Shown here: positions 1 through 11,606 of the stretch, piece after piece
How positions within the stretch are numbered: the stretch's first letter is position 1
Layout of the letters: the number at the start of each line of letters is the position of its first letter
Origin: Ophiostoma sp. CBS 140.51
Taxonomy: Eukaryota; Ascomycota; Sordariomycetes; Ophiostomatales; Ophiostomataceae
Assembly (NCBI GenBank): GCA_029298735.1
Contig: JANSLP010000038.1
Location: 1 to 64,000 of the forward strand
Direction: 5' to 3'
Length of the DNA: 64,000 nt
Position numbers and translations under genes: made by a program
The notes under the pieces: model-generated
What the model saw: only the letters and a program-made list of their open reading frames with translations
The model's database searches: none
What the model was told of the DNA's origin: nothing

Positions 1-415
1 CGCACATGAGGAAATACAAAAAATTAGCCCCATTTATTTGTCCACGAATGTCGACGGGAGCCCCACAAAAAAAGTAATATTTTCGGCCCCAAGGAGATAC
101 TTGCGCGGTGATCGACCGTCGCAGTTGCAGTGCCGCCGGGATTATTGGGTCTCTTTTGGTATTAATAGTGGCAAACGTCTACAGCGGGTTTAGGCAGTGC
201 TTTAGGCTTCTCTTATTTCCTTTTACAGTGATGTCACCGCGGGGTTTCCGTCACCCCACACTAAAAGCTACCGTTCACAGGTACCGTTTATTGCGTTGGG
301 CGGTGGTGTTGTCTTAATTTTGATTGATTGATTAATTTTTACTGCTTTCTGTTCTAATGGCCGTCTAGAACACATTTTCGATGCTCTGGCCGGCCAATTG
401 AGCTCCAGAAACCCT
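1..415. other. 3' flank of the RidA-type gene, no gene seen
   Basis: AT-rich sequence downstream of the minus-strand RidA-type gene. The short open frames on both strands show no family resemblance, splice structure or codon bias. It probably holds that gene's 3' UTR and polyadenylation region. Confidence 0.5.
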
Positions 416-991
416 TTACGGCAGAGCAATGCACTCAATCTCAATGTCGACGTTCTTGGGCAGAGTCTTGACAGCAACGCAGCTGCGGGCAGGCTTGTGC
501 GTGAACCACTTGGCGTACTCGCCGTTCATGTCCTAAATATGCTGTTAGTAGACAGTTTAGAATCCGCAGGGGAGTCGTGAGGGACCTACAGCAAAGAAGC
601 CCATGTCGGCAAGGAAGATGTTGACCTTGACGACCTTGGCCAGCGACGAGTCAGCAGCCTTGAGGACAGCCTCGAGGTTCTTGATGCACTGAGCAGTCTT
701 GTCCTGGATCGTGCCCTCAATCAGAGCTCCCGTCTTGTCCGAGGGGATCTGGCCCGAGCAGAAGATGGCAAAGGGCGTCTTGATGGCCTGGGACTGTAGG
801 AGGGCGAAGTATCGTCAGTATCTGTGGTGGGTCAATCGTGGCTCGTAAAGAGAAAACCTACGTAAGGGCCGGCGGCTGAGAACGTTAGCAAAACGAACAA
901 TAATCAGCGTACTGCGAATCTCGATACACAGCTATGGACTGGGTCACTCACGGAAAGCCGCCTCCTCGGTGAAGATAACCTCCTGGGACAT
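416..991 (-). CDS. RidA/YjgF/UK114-family enamine/imine deaminase (Hmf1/Mmf1-like), 4 exons
   Basis: Predicted 124-residue protein encoded by four exons: 952-991, 862-875, 590-793 and 416-532. All introns are GT..AG and the frame is continuous. It matches the full length of the RidA family (about 120-130 aa). GPYSQAI at residues 16-22, SGQIP near 31-35, Arg102 in PARSCVAV and Glu119 in IEIECIA correspond to the ligand-pocket motifs. RidA proteins hydrolyse reactive 2-aminoacrylate and other enamines/imines made by PLP enzymes; yeast has a cytosolic (Hmf1) and a mitochondrial (Mmf1) form. No clear presequence is visible, so the cytosolic form is more likely (inference). Exon 2 is only 14 nt long and completes the GPY motif, so a model that misses it would lose the family signature. 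The gene is divergent from PMT4. Confidence 0.93.
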
Positions 992-3050
992 TTTGGTTGT
1001 CGAGCGTGAAAAGGGTCGATAAGACGGTTGCGGGATCAGTCGGCGAATAAAGAGTGCGGGAGAGTACGAAAGAGGTCGAGAAAGAACGGGTGCGAGTCGT
1101 GCAGTGGCTTGTTTGAACATTGGGTTGTGAGGAAGAGAAAAGGAAGAAGATCAAAAAGAAAGAGAGGAGTCGACCTAGATAGGATGTGCAGCTGCTCTTG
1201 TATTTAGTTCCACTGGCATTGGGCCGCGCCTACCCTCTTTTTTCTCTTTTCCTCTTTGAGCTCTTTTGCCTGTTTTGGCGCTTTTTCGTTGGCGGGGACC
1301 CAGTCAAAAAAGTCGGGCCCAGTCTGCCTCGAAGCATGCACGACCACGCCCTCCGCACATCGGATTCTGTCGGCCATAGCAGCGTGGATCATGGATCGCG
1401 CCTGCACGTTATGTTTCGTGGTCGCTGTCTCCTGCCTTTCTGTTCCAACGCTAGCCCAACTCGAGAAAGTGATATCAGGAAGGAGGTGTAGAATTGACAT
1501 ATTCCTAATCATCAAGGATCCTTTCACGCCTTCCCTCTTCGGCTTCTCGTCCAGCCGCCGAGACAGTCTATGACATGAATGACCAACAATCAAATACTCC
1601 CCAGTCTGCGGAGCTTTTGAATTCATAAACCGAGCCCCTCCACATCCCCAGAGTCTATTTTGACAACATCATCAACCAGATCTTCAATCAACACCTGACA
1701 TTGTCTCTGGTTGCCTGTCCTCTTTTCCAGCCATCTGCCTTGTGGGTTGCACCTTCCTGGCCTCGTTGATATCTCCGAAAAAGGAAATATACCTTTTTTT
1801 ACTCGGCTGCCCCTCAAGCCCCTCTTTTCTGTGCTTTGCACCTTTGTACCTCTGTACTTTCCTTATCGTTATCGGAAGGAGCTTGGACCAAGCTCTCATG
1901 TTTCTGAGCACCAGAAAGCCAAGTGTCCTCCCAGCAAAAAGCAATGAAAATTGAGACGACGAGATGAGAAACGCGGTTTTATGCATTGCGCGCCGCCACT
2001 CGTTCTTCTATCTTGGCAACCGCTTCACCCGGTTTTGCGTTCCAACGGCACGCCATGCCACTGTCTGCCATGCAGGGAACAGATGGCTGGTATTCAAAAG
2101 TTAATTGATGAAGTTCTGTGCACTCTACAGTCTACATACCATCTGTTTAACCTCAATCCCCTACCCATCAACCAGGGATTCAATATGCGCAATGTGTTCA
2201 ACGAAAAATTGGGTGGTTGTTGAATCACGTTGTAAAGCCGTCAGAGTCCCTCAAAGACTGACTTGACTGCACTCATAGATTTATTGCCCACCGTCCCTGC
2301 CTCTGCTGTGCCCCTTCCTGACCATCAACTCCCTGTCGGCTCGTCACTCCGTTCGCGCCTTCCCCCTTGCTCCCACAGCTTGCCCCTGGTTTCCCCGTAG
2401 CCTTGACAAACAGTGCCGTGATGGAGTACACGTAGCTTCTTTCCTGCCCCTGCTCCCCTAGCCCCACCGCGCCACTAACACCCAAATCGACTCCCTTTGC
2501 GGCTACATTTCGTGTTAGCCCCGCCCGCCTACAGGCCATACTGCGCCCTAACACGGTCCCCTTTTCAAGAAAAAACAATAATACACTGTGAATGAGCCCC
2601 CTAATAAACCACTAAATCTGGGAAGGAACGCGCCCACACAACTGGAAGCTGTCCTCTACATAGCACCTGCCACGTCCCCTTTTTTCGTCGCCCTCTTCTT
2701 TCGCGGGCGTGACGATCCTCCCATTTATTACTGCACACCCCTTCGTTTTCTTTTCCTTGTCTGTTTTATCACGAGCTAGGTGTCCTGCTCGCATCGGTTT
2801 TGAACCTCCTTTTCTATTTTCTTCATCACCGTCTTGTCGATTCGATTATTTTGTCGACGGCTTCTTTCCTCTTTCTTTTCTTCTACTGTGTTCTTTTACT
2901 TTTCTCTTTTCTCCTTTCGTCGTCTCTCCTTTACAACATTTTAAAGCTTCCTTTCTTTGCCTTCGACTATTCCCCTTTTTTATCATCGACCCATCACTCC
3001 CCTGTGCAGGAAGCCATCAACCAACTGCTGGCGAAAACCGATTGCCCAGC
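992..3050. other. Divergent intergenic region between the RidA-type gene and PMT4
   Basis: About 2 kb with no convincing gene. Open frames of 60-140 codons occur on both strands and overlap each other, without splice continuity or recognisable domains. From about 2640 to 3050 the plus strand is rich in C and T, the usual appearance of a fungal transcription start and 5' UTR, here leading into PMT4. The region just above 991 should hold the RidA-type promoter. Confidence 0.5.
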
Positions 3051-5464
3051 ATGGCCGCCTCGTCCACACCACAGGGCACGCTGCGCCAGCGCAATGTTGC
3101 CGGCAGCAGCAAGAAGAAGGACGGCGCCGCGTCTGATTCGGATCTCGACACCATCATCAAGGAGAAGACCGTCTCCGCCAAGAAGGACGCCCAGCGCGAC
3201 TACCAGATCACTGGTGTCATTATCACGGCTCTGGCTTTCCTGACGCGTTTCTGGGGCATCAGCCACCCGGACGAAGTCGTTTTCGATGAGGTCCATTTCG
3301 GCAAGGTAAGCTTTTTGTTCGACGATGACGATGGCGACCACTCTCCCTTTCCTTGTATCACTTGAAGCTAACATACATCCTCTTCTCCCAGTTCGCTTCG
3401 TACTACATCCAACGCACCTACTTCTTCGATGTCCATCCTCCCTTTGGCAAGCTCCTCTTCGCGTTCGTCGGCTGGCTCGTCGGCTACGATGGCCACTTCC
3501 ACTTCGACAACATTGGCGACTCCTACATTGCCAACAAGGTCCCCTACCTGGCTTTCCGTGCGCTTCCCGCTCTCCTGGGCTCGCTGACCGTCACCGTCGT
3601 CTACCTGATCATGTGGGAGTCTGGTTACAGCTTGCCCGCTTGCGTTCTCGCCGCCGGTCTCGTCCTGCTCGACAACGCCCACATTGGCCAGACTCGCCTG
3701 ATCCTTCTTGACGCCACCCTCGTCTTCGCCATGGCCTGCAGCATCCTCTGCTATATCCGCTTCTACAAGCTCCGCCACGAGCCCTTCTCGCGCAAGTGGT
3801 GGAAGTGGCTGATCTTCACTGGCTTTGCGCTGTCCTGTGACATGTCAACCAAGTATATTGGTCTGTTCGCCTTTGTCTCTGTCGGCTCAGCCGTCTGCAT
3901 CGACCTCTGGGACCTGCTCGATATCAAGAGACCCGGTGGTGCCCTGTCCCTGCCCGACTTTGCCCGCCACTTTGCCGCTCGCGCTTTTGGCCTGATCGTG
4001 ATGCCCTTCCTCTTCTACCTCTTCTGGTTCCAGGTCCACTTTGCCGTCCTCAACCGCTCCGGTCCCGGCGACGACTTCATGTCTCCCGAGTTCCAGGAGA
4101 CGCTGAGCGACAACGTCATGCTGGCCAATGCCGTGACCATCAACTACTACGACACCCTGAGCATCATGCACAAGGAGACTAAGGCCTACCTTCACAGTCA
4201 TGCCGACAAGTACCCTCTGCGCTACGACGACGGCCGCGTTTCCAGCCAGGGCCAGCAGGTTACCGGCTACCCGTACAACGACACCAACAACCACTGGCAG
4301 ATCCTTCCCGCCGATGGTGACGAGAACACCAACCGCGCCGTCCAGAACCACGACCTGGTCCGTCTTCGTCACCTGGTGACCGACTCCATTCTCCTGTCGC
4401 ACGACGTTGCCTCGCCCTTCTACCCGACCAACCAGGAGTTCACCACTGCCTCGCTCGAGGACGCCTACGGTGACCGCGCCGCCGACACGCTCTTTGAGGT
4501 CCGCATTGAGAACGGCAAGCCCGGCCAGGAATTCAAGAGTGTGTCCAGCCACTTCAAGTTCATCCACAACCCCAGCAAAGTCGCCATGTGGACCCACACT
4601 ACGCCTCTGCCCGAATGGGGCCACAAGCAGCAAGAGATCAACGGCAACAAGCAGATTACTCCTAGCTCTAACATCTGGCTCGTTGAGGACATTCCCTCGC
4701 TACCGGCCGACGATGTGCGCCGCGCCAAGGTTGAGCGCAGCATCAAGACCCTGCCGTTCCTGCAGAAGTGGTTCGAGCTCCAGCGCTCCATGTTCTGGCA
4801 CAACAACCAGCTCACCAGCAGCCACCCGTACTCGTCGCTGCCCTACCAGTGGCCCTTCTTGCTGCGTGGTGTCAGCTTCTGGACTCAGAACGACACCCGC
4901 CAGCAGATCTACTTCTTGGGTAACCCCATTGGCTGGTGGATCGCCAGCAGCTTGCTCGCCGTCTTTGCTGGCATCCTCGCCGCTGACCAGTTCTCGCTAC
5001 GCCGTGGCATGGACGCCCTCGACCACCGCACCCGCTCGCGCCTATACAACTCGACTGGTTTCTTCTTCCTCGTCTGGGCCACGCACTACTTCCCCTTCTA
5101 CGTCATGGGTCGCCAGCTGTTCCTGCATCATTACCTGCCCGCCCACCTGGCATCGACGCTCGTGGCTGGTGCGCTGATCGAGTTTATCTTCACGACGGAC
5201 GCCAGCGAGCCGGAGCAGCCGACATACCAGCAGGTCAAGTCGGGCAAGAAGGCCGCACCGGGCCCCAAGCGCCATATCCTGGCCGGCGAGAGGTTCCGTG
5301 GCCAGAGCCTTATGGGTGCCTGGATTGCCTGCTTCGTTATTCTAGCTGTTGTCGCTGCCAGCTGGTACTTCTTCCTACCGCTGACCTACGGCTACCCCGG
5401 CCTAACAGTCGACCAGGTGCTGAAGCGCAAGTGGCTCGGCTACGATCTGCACTTTGCCAAATAA
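3051..5464 (+). CDS. PMT4: Dolichyl-phosphate-mannose protein O-mannosyltransferase, PMT4 subfamily
   Basis: Two exons, 3051-3305 and 3392-5464, give 775 residues, the usual size of the family. PMTs transfer mannose from dolichyl-phosphate mannose to Ser/Thr of secretory proteins in the ER membrane. The first transmembrane segment is near residues 52-68. The first luminal loop carries the acidic pair Asp79-Glu80 in FDEVHFGKF, needed for activity in studied PMTs. It continues with YFFDVHPPFGKLL, whose spacing fits PMT4 better than PMT1 or PMT2. The large central luminal loop contains MIR-type repeats (for example LHSHADKYPLRY and SGQ/GQQVTGY elements). Several hydrophobic segments follow, and the C-terminus is short. 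PMT4 proteins usually work as homodimers on membrane-anchored Ser/Thr-rich proteins; the two surface proteins at 41.6 and 61 kb are of that general kind (inference). The intron is 86 nt. Confidence 0.96.
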
Positions 5465-6922
5465 GCGAGTCTGTGACAGTCCACGGGTGTCCTTGTGAAG
5501 GGGCATCTGGTGATTGTATCGCCGCTTATTTGCGCAAAAATTTCCCCTCGTTCGACTTTTCGACGTTGTTTATGAGTAAAAGGGGAGTTGGTGATTTGGT
5601 GATTTGGTGAAGAAGGCTGAAGTTCTTTACAACACAAAAAATGGTCGGAACCATTTCGATCCTGACACAGCAATTTTACGAAAACAAAAAAGTGAGGGAA
5701 AGTTCGGTATACTTACATGTTTTTTGTGTACATCTGGGTTCGGTTTGTTTCTTATTCTTGGAATATACCGGAGGAGGACACAAGGAGTGTTATATAGCGG
5801 AGAATCGTCTCCCGCACCACTCACACACACGCACATAACGCAATTCCACACCCCAGCTCTCTCAGGATGTTTTAGCTGGGGCTGGGATCACAGTTTCTCG
5901 ATAGTCGCTTTCACGCAAAAACGTTTCTTTTGTTCACTTTCTTTTTTGGCACATATATGCTTAGACGTCAGAAAATAGAAAAAAGATTAATTCACACACA
6001 TCATGATGCCTTCTCGTACAGACCATATGCACAATCTACGAAGTAGTTAACAAATGATAGCGAAGATAAGATCGTTTGGTCAAAACCTAGGAGTTTTGGT
6101 AGCCTTCTCTACGGAGAAAGTGCCTTTTCAGTTACCAAGAACAAGCCTCTCCACTTGACTCCAGCATTTGCCGTGCAATTCTTCGACATCCAAACGCGCC
6201 ATCGATGAGACCAAATCCAGGGCAGGTTTGGTGGAGCCCCGCTTTTCTGCCAGGGTCCCTTCAATTCCACGCTGCGCCGGGGACTCTAGCAGAACCCCGG
6301 CCGCTGTTAGCAAAGGCGCAAAAAGTGTAAAAGTGGTGTTGAGGACATCTCCAACTGCTGACCTCCGAAACCGCCCGTGGGGTAAGCTGCTCTGACAGCC
6401 TTTTTTTTCTGTCTTTGCACTCCTTTTTTTGGAGAGGAAGTTGGTTAAACGTGCCTTTACTCCGTATTTTGCACCTCATTACTCCATCTAGCAGGCGCAT
6501 CTCCTCAGTTTTCTTTGGAGCGACAGGCGATACCCGGGGAGAGGTCAGCTTTGCTCCGTGCTCCGTACCTTCCTTCTCAGACTTTCTCGACTCCTTCTCC
6601 TCTTGCTCTCCACCGTCTGGGGTAACTTCCTCTCTCCGACTGTGATTCATTGAGTCAGCTCTTTTCACTTTTGATTTTGTCTTCATCTTCCCCTCTCTCA
6701 CTCCTTCTCTTTTGGATTTTGGATTTCTTTCCTCTTTCCTCTTTCCTCTTTCCTCTTTCCTTCTTCCTTCTTTCCGTGACAATTCCTTTCGACAGCCTCT
6801 CGCGCCTTACCACCGAGCGACCTTCCTTCGAGCGGCAACCGGCAGCCGACAAACGGCAATACTCCAGGACGACTCTCGTTCAACCTCTTTTCGCTTTCCC
6901 ACCACAAACATACACACACAAC
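5465..6922. other. Intergenic region: PMT4 3' flank and carrier promoter/leader
   Basis: AT-rich 3' flank up to about 6050, then a pyrimidine-rich plus strand leading into the carrier start. The carrier frame stays open upstream to 6650, but that segment is low-complexity CT-rich sequence translating to Leu/Phe/Ser runs, so it is read as leader. No other gene is supported. A TACTCCGTA 9-mer lies at 6458-6466. Confidence 0.5.
6727..6770. repeat. CTTTCCT heptamer microsatellite in the carrier leader
   Basis: About five tandem copies of a CTTTCCT-type heptamer followed by degenerate CTTCCTT units, roughly 160 nt before the carrier start codon. The same heptamer on the opposite strand recurs near 21150-21177. 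It probably lies in the promoter or 5' UTR. Confidence 0.75.
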
Positions 6923-7921
6923 ATGGCCACACAAAGACCAGTAGAGGGCAAGCTCGGCGGTCCGCCCACGCCACTGCCCGTTGCGCCGCCCGTTGCAGAA
7001 TCCTCCTCGGCGCATTACAAGGGCTTCGTCGCCGGCGTCTTTTCGGGTGTCGCCAAGCTGTCCGTCGGCCACCCTTTTGACACGATCAAAGTCCGCATGC
7101 AGACGACCTCCGCCGAGCGCTTTGCGGGCCCCATGTCCTGCCTCGTCCAGACCATTCGCAACGAGGGTGTTCGCGCGCTGTACAAAGGTGCCACGCCACC
7201 GCTTGTCGGCTGGATGTTCATGGACAGTGTCATGCTCGGCAGTCTGACCATGTACAAGAAGCTGCTGGGGAAACACGTATTTAGCATTGACCCGGCAGCA
7301 ACAACGGCCGGCGCTGCAGCCGCTGCTGGTGGACCCGCGCTGCCTTCGTACGGCCATGGTATTGCTGGTATCTTTGCCGGTTTCACCGTCAGTTTCGTCG
7401 CCGCGCCCTTTGAACACTTGAAGGCCCGTCTTCAGGTCCAGTACGCCGCCAACAAGGCCGACCGTCTGTACCACGGCCCCATTGACTGCGCCGGCAAAAT
7501 CTACCGCGCCCACGGCATTCGCGGTATCTACCACGGTCTTTTCTCGACCATGATCTTCCGCTCCTTCTTCTTCTTCTGGTGGGGCAGCTACGACGTCTTC
7601 TCGCGCCTGCTCAACAAGCACACCGCCTTGCCGCCTGCGCTCGTCAACTTCTGGGCCGGTGGTCTGTCTGCCCAGGTCTTCTGGATCGTCGCGTACCCCA
7701 GCGACGTGGTCAAGCAGCGCATCATGACGGACCCGCTGGGTGGCAAGCTTAACGACGGCACACCCCGCTTCCCGCACTGGCGCGACGCGGCACAGGCTGT
7801 GTATCGGGAAAGTGGCTACAAGGGCTTCTTCCGTGGTTTCCTACCGAGCTTCCTGCGGGCGTTCCCTGCGAACGCCATGGCGCTGGTGGCCTTTGAGGCT
7901 GTGATGCGGACTCTGCCATAG
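6923..7921 (+). CDS. Mitochondrial carrier family (SLC25) protein, substrate uncertain
   Basis: Single exon, 332 residues. Three SLC25 repeats are visible through their PX[DE]XX[KR] signatures: PFDTIK at 51-56, PFEHLK at 162-167 and PSDVVK at 259-264. Each is followed by an RMQ, RLQ or RIM-type segment. The start is placed at 6923 because it follows a CAACATGG context and gives the usual short N-terminus before repeat 1. These proteins exchange metabolites across the inner mitochondrial membrane. Overall character, such as the RAFPANA motif near the C-terminus, is closest to the basic amino acid/acylcarnitine branch (YMC1, ORT1, CRC1 types). The exact substrate cannot be told from sequence. 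An Ala/Thr-rich loop at about 124-142 is a local expansion. Confidence 0.9.
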   Translation: MATQRPVEGKLGGPPTPLPVAPPVAESSSAHYKGFVAGVFSGVAKLSVGHPFDTIKVRMQTTSAERFAGPMSCLVQTIRNEGVRALYKGATPPLVGWMFMDSVMLGSLTMYKKLLGKHVFSIDPAATTAGAAAAAGGPALPSYGHGIAGIFAGFTVSFVAAPFEHLKARLQVQYAANKADRLYHGPIDCAGKIYRAHGIRGIYHGLFSTMIFRSFFFFWWGSYDVFSRLLNKHTALPPALVNFWAGGLSAQVFWIVAYPSDVVKQRIMTDPLGGKLNDGTPRFPHWRDAAQAVYRESGYKGFFRGFLPSFLRAFPANAMALVAFEAVMRTLP

Positions 7922-8384
7922 GCGGGGCAATGGAGTAGCAAATGCAAAGAGGGGAGAGGGGCGGAAGCAAGAAAGCGAGGAAGAAAACATGTGTCTGGAC
8001 TTTTCCATCTAGCGTTATATTTCATGGATTTATTACGGCGTATTAATGACTTTCTTGTACTATTATTTTTAAGATTTGATTGCTTTTGTGGTTCTGATAA
8101 AACACCAGTGTTCACCAAAATAACATAGAATATAATTGTTGAAATATGAAATGAAAATCATACAATTTAAATGTATTCGTTGCATTCGTGTTCAATAAAA
8201 TCCCAACAAAATGAAAACTCCCTGTACTCCATGCCAATGATCGTAATAAGCGGAAAAACTCCCAAACCCATAAAAATGCACCAAAAGGAGGTCCAAAGCA
8301 AGAACAACGACTCAAACTGACACAAAAACCCCAGCAAATTACTCCAGCACTACCTCGGTAGTATCTCATCCGTGCAAAGAATCC
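7922..8384. other. Convergent 3' region between the carrier and the coiled-coil gene
   Basis: AT-rich sequence shared by the 3' ends of two convergent genes, with AATAAA-like stretches in both directions (for example around 8196-8201). No gene seen. Confidence 0.5.
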
Positions 8385-9031
8385 TTAGCTGCTTCGTAAC
8401 TGCATGCTGCCAAAGGCTTGGTCGAGCGCCTCGCCCGTCACACCGCCTGTATTTGCCGACGCAGCAGCAGAGGACATATGTTCCGGCACCGCTGCTGCCA
8501 TCTCGCTTGGCTGTGCAGCAGAACCGTCACCACCGCTGTCACTCCCGCCAGTAAGCGGTGACACCGACGCCGACTCCTTCTTCTCGGGCACCAGCAGCCG
8601 CTCCTCTGAGTCCAGCCACCCAGGCGCAACCCGCCGCTTTTCGGCCAGCTCGCGCTCTTGGACCCGCTGCTCAAACTGCCGCAGCTCAGCGCCGGCCTCT
8701 GATTGTAGGCGGGCAACGTGTTCGTGAAGGGCGCGGCACTTGGCAAGGATGTCGTCGGGGTGGGCGGACAAGTTGGCAGCCGGGGAGGTGACGTAGGGCG
8801 ATTTGGCACCACCGCCGGCCTCGATGACGGATGGCGGCAGCGCGGAGGGCATGGTCTTGTAGCGGTAGGGAAGGGTGGTTGCGCGGGGCATATGGACAAA
8901 AGGCGAGACGGTCAGGGGGACTTGCTCGAGGAGCGGATGTGAGCCTGGGAAGAGATGAGAGTTAGAATGACGATATCGGACAGAGGACAGCTCTTACGAG
9001 GTTGGAGATGGGACTCACGGTTGTCGTGCAT
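8385..9031 (-). CDS. Small coiled-coil protein of unknown function
   Basis: Two exons: 9019-9031 (13 nt, beginning with the start codon) and 8385-8944, joined by a GTGAGT..CAG intron, give 190 residues. The large exon alone has an internal Met in frame. The short upstream exon adds MHDNRSHPLLEQ and continues the frame exactly, so I favour the spliced start. Residues 1-60 are Pro/Ser rich. Residues 66-110 (HPDDILAKCRALHEHVARLQ onward) look like a charged helix or coiled coil, followed by APGWLDSEERLLVP. The C-terminal 60 residues are Ser/Ala/Gly rich and probably disordered. I do not recognise the family. It is divergent from translin across about 1 kb, which is too far to infer a shared role. 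Confidence 0.72.
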
Positions 9032-10032
9032 TGTGGAAAGACGGGGGTGCTCAAGCACAAAATGAAAATGCGAAAGATTAAAGAGACCGAACAAATGCAA
9101 ATGGGTTTGTGATGTTGTCGTCAAGACGGTGATGCGCAGCTCCAGTCGTCGGTTGTTGAGGATGGCCGTTGAGAGTCTGGTGACGATAGTGGTGGATGTC
9201 TCACGTGGAGATAGAAGCTCACACAGTCAACTTGCAAGAGGCAGGACGATTCCACTGTATTTACCCCGCTGTGCTGTCCACTGAGGCAAGAGCGGCAGAA
9301 AACAGACGACCCACTGTAGCCTAAAAGGCGGTGAAGGGTCATCTTCCACCCACCAACCTAGCACTGCGAAATTCTTGCAAGCTCGCACGGGCCACATGAG
9401 ATTTTTTTTGGTGCACCTCTGACCTCCCAAATCCCTATAAATATAGTTCCCCCTCCCCTTCGTTCTTAGAATTTTCTTTTCTTCTTTTCTTCCTTAGCTC
9501 TCTTTGCCTTTTGGCTTAGATCAAGTGTAGTATCTGTTCTTTTCAGTTTAATCTCTGAAATTACTCTACGGAGTAAAATCGTGATTAATCTAATTTTTGT
9601 TCTTCGGCGGACGATCCTCTAGGCTTGCCCATGATCGACTGCCACTGTGTCCTTGGTATTACACTGCCTCCAAGCGACGCGAACTTTTCTACATTTTGTT
9701 TGTGCTCATTTTTCACATTTTTCATTACAACCTCAAGCTTGCTTGGGATGTGAGGAAGAATATCATCTTAGAAGCTTCAATCGTCCCTTCTTAACTTGCT
9801 CTGTGACGTCTTTCTCAATTGAATTCTTTTGTGTCGGTCGGTATCCTGTAGAGCAAGAGCTACCGTCGCCACGCGATTGCACCTGCCGTACGTAAAAATG
9901 AGCTCTAAAAGAGCTTTGCATGCCCAAAAAACTCGGATCACCAGAAGTGCGTAAAGAAGAATCTTCACCACGACACATTGAACCTCTCGATTGTCACCTT
10001 ACGACAAACAACAACACACCCACACATCCACA
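9032..10032. other. Divergent intergenic region upstream of translin
   Basis: No gene is supported here. It holds a good TATA-type element at 9435-9446, a CT-rich run after it, a TACGGAGTA 9-mer at 9567-9575, and a short AC-rich leader just before the translin start. Confidence 0.5.
9435..9446 (+). promoter_or_regulatory. TATA-like element followed by a CT-rich run
   Basis: CTATAAATATAG is followed directly by a C/T-rich stretch (about 9447-9520), a typical fungal core promoter layout on the plus strand. The nearest plus-strand gene is translin, about 590 nt downstream, which would imply a long 5' UTR or a 5' UTR intron. The assignment to translin is inference. Confidence 0.4.
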
Positions 10033-10830
10033 ATGATCAACCCACGCGTCTTTGAGTCCCTCAAGGCCAAGGCCGAGCAGGACCTCGTCGTCCGTGCCCA
10101 GCTCGACGGCATCATCGAGACTTTGGAGCGCAACGTCGCCTACGCCCAGGGCGTTTTGTCGCGCGTCCATTCCACACCCCGTGCTCGCTACCCAACGGAC
10201 CTGCTGCCGGCCGTCGACGCCGCCGTCGCCGACGAGGTTGCCACGGTCCGCTCGCTCAGCGAAGTCGCTTCTGCGCACCCCTACTACAAGTTCAACCACC
10301 GCTGGTCGCGCCACCTCCAGGATGCCATATTCACGGTTCTGCTGGCCGCTTGGCTCGGCGGTGTTGCTTCCCTCAGCAACGACAGTACGAGCCCCGCCGT
10401 CGGCCGTCTGCTGACCTTGGAGGAGGTCGGCGAGGTCTTTGGTGTCCCCGTCGAGATCAACCATGACGCGTTCCACATTGCCCTCGAGGAATACCTGTCG
10501 GCCCTCACAGCCCTGACGGACGAGCTTGGCCGTCTGGCCATGAACGCCGTGACGCTGGGCGACGGTGAGCTGGCTGTGCGCATCAGCAAGTTTGTCAAGG
10601 ACCTGCATGCGGGGTTCCAGCTGCTGAACCTCAAGAACGATTTCCTGCGCAAGAAGGTGGATGGTGTCAAGTACGCCGTCAAGAAGGTGGAGGGTGTCAT
10701 TTATGATCTGGCACTGCGTGGTCTGTTGCCGGCCGAGGAGGCAGCAGAGAAGAAGGAGGATGCACCGGCAGCAGCAACAGAGGCTGCCTCGACCGCAACG
10801 CCGGCCGACAGCAAGATGAACGAGGCATAG
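10033..10830 (+). CDS. Translin
   Basis: Single exon, 265 residues, close to the family size of about 228 plus a short Ala/Glu-rich tail. Diagnostic stretches include YYKFNHRWSRHLQ near 90-102, the LTLEEVGEVFGVPVEI segment and the EEYLSALTALTDELGRLAMN helix near 158-177. The C-terminal helices LLNLKNDFLRKKVDGVKY and VKKVEGVIYDL also match. Translin is an all-helical protein that forms ring-shaped octamers binding single-stranded RNA/DNA. With TRAX it forms the C3PO RNase; in Neurospora C3PO was reported to act in tRNA processing. TRAX is not in this window. The start is chosen because the next upstream Met (9991 frame) lies in an AC-rich leader. Confidence 0.95.
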   Translation: MINPRVFESLKAKAEQDLVVRAQLDGIIETLERNVAYAQGVLSRVHSTPRARYPTDLLPAVDAAVADEVATVRSLSEVASAHPYYKFNHRWSRHLQDAIFTVLLAAWLGGVASLSNDSTSPAVGRLLTLEEVGEVFGVPVEINHDAFHIALEEYLSALTALTDELGRLAMNAVTLGDGELAVRISKFVKDLHAGFQLLNLKNDFLRKKVDGVKYAVKKVEGVIYDLALRGLLPAEEAAEKKEDAPAAATEAASTATPADSKMNEA

Positions 10831-11606
10831 GATATACAGCATTAGAGGGAGGCTGGGGAGATACACAAAACGGGATTGCGACACATGTTCGACGCGTCTG
10901 GAAAGTGAATATCGGCTTCATCTGGCATGGGCGGCTTGCATTTATGTAAAATTAGGAGTTTCTTCGCGGTTCCAAAATACAGGCTTCATACAACGACAGC
11001 ATTTTGACTACTGATGCTACAATGCATGCAAACAATACCTCTCGCAGGATTGGACTGCTATTTCTGACCATTGCTGTCCAAGAACATTGTCATTTACTTC
11101 ACTGTCACAAGGTACAAAGCACAAAGCAAGCATATTGGGATAGTAAATGTTATGGCTTGAAACGTTTAAAAATTCGGTATAAAAAAAGCTGAAGGAAGGT
11201 TAAACACGCCAGAGTTTTCTTTTTATATCCCACCATGTGCTTTCAAATGACTGCAGAAAAAGATAATAAAGTCATTTTCTTAAAAAAATAAAAAGGCAAA
11301 AATTATATCTCTAAGCTTGAGCACGCCGGCTTACTCCAAACAAACTCCATAGAAAATGCGACAGAGGTGGACAATCGAAACAAACTTCCCTATTTGTGTA
11401 CGAGCCGATGAATGCCTTTTTTCCCTCGTTGCCCAAAAAGCTGATAAAATAACAGATGAAAATGACAAAAAACGCCCAAGAACCACGATGGGTCCCAAGC
11501 TCCCGGGCCGACCGATGAGAATGAAATAGTAAGGTCATAATAAGAATGTGTGGTATGGTGTGTGGAGAAATGAGGCAAAGGTAGATGGGTAGATTAGGTA
11601 GGTAGC
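10831..11606. other. Convergent 3' region between translin and the phosphatase gene
   Basis: AT-rich with several AATAAA-like strings around 11270-11300. No gene is supported; it should contain both 3' UTRs. Confidence 0.5.

Noticed and set aside
6698..7777. 359-codon minus-strand open frame
   Set aside because: Antisense shadow of the mitochondrial carrier; no recognisable domain.
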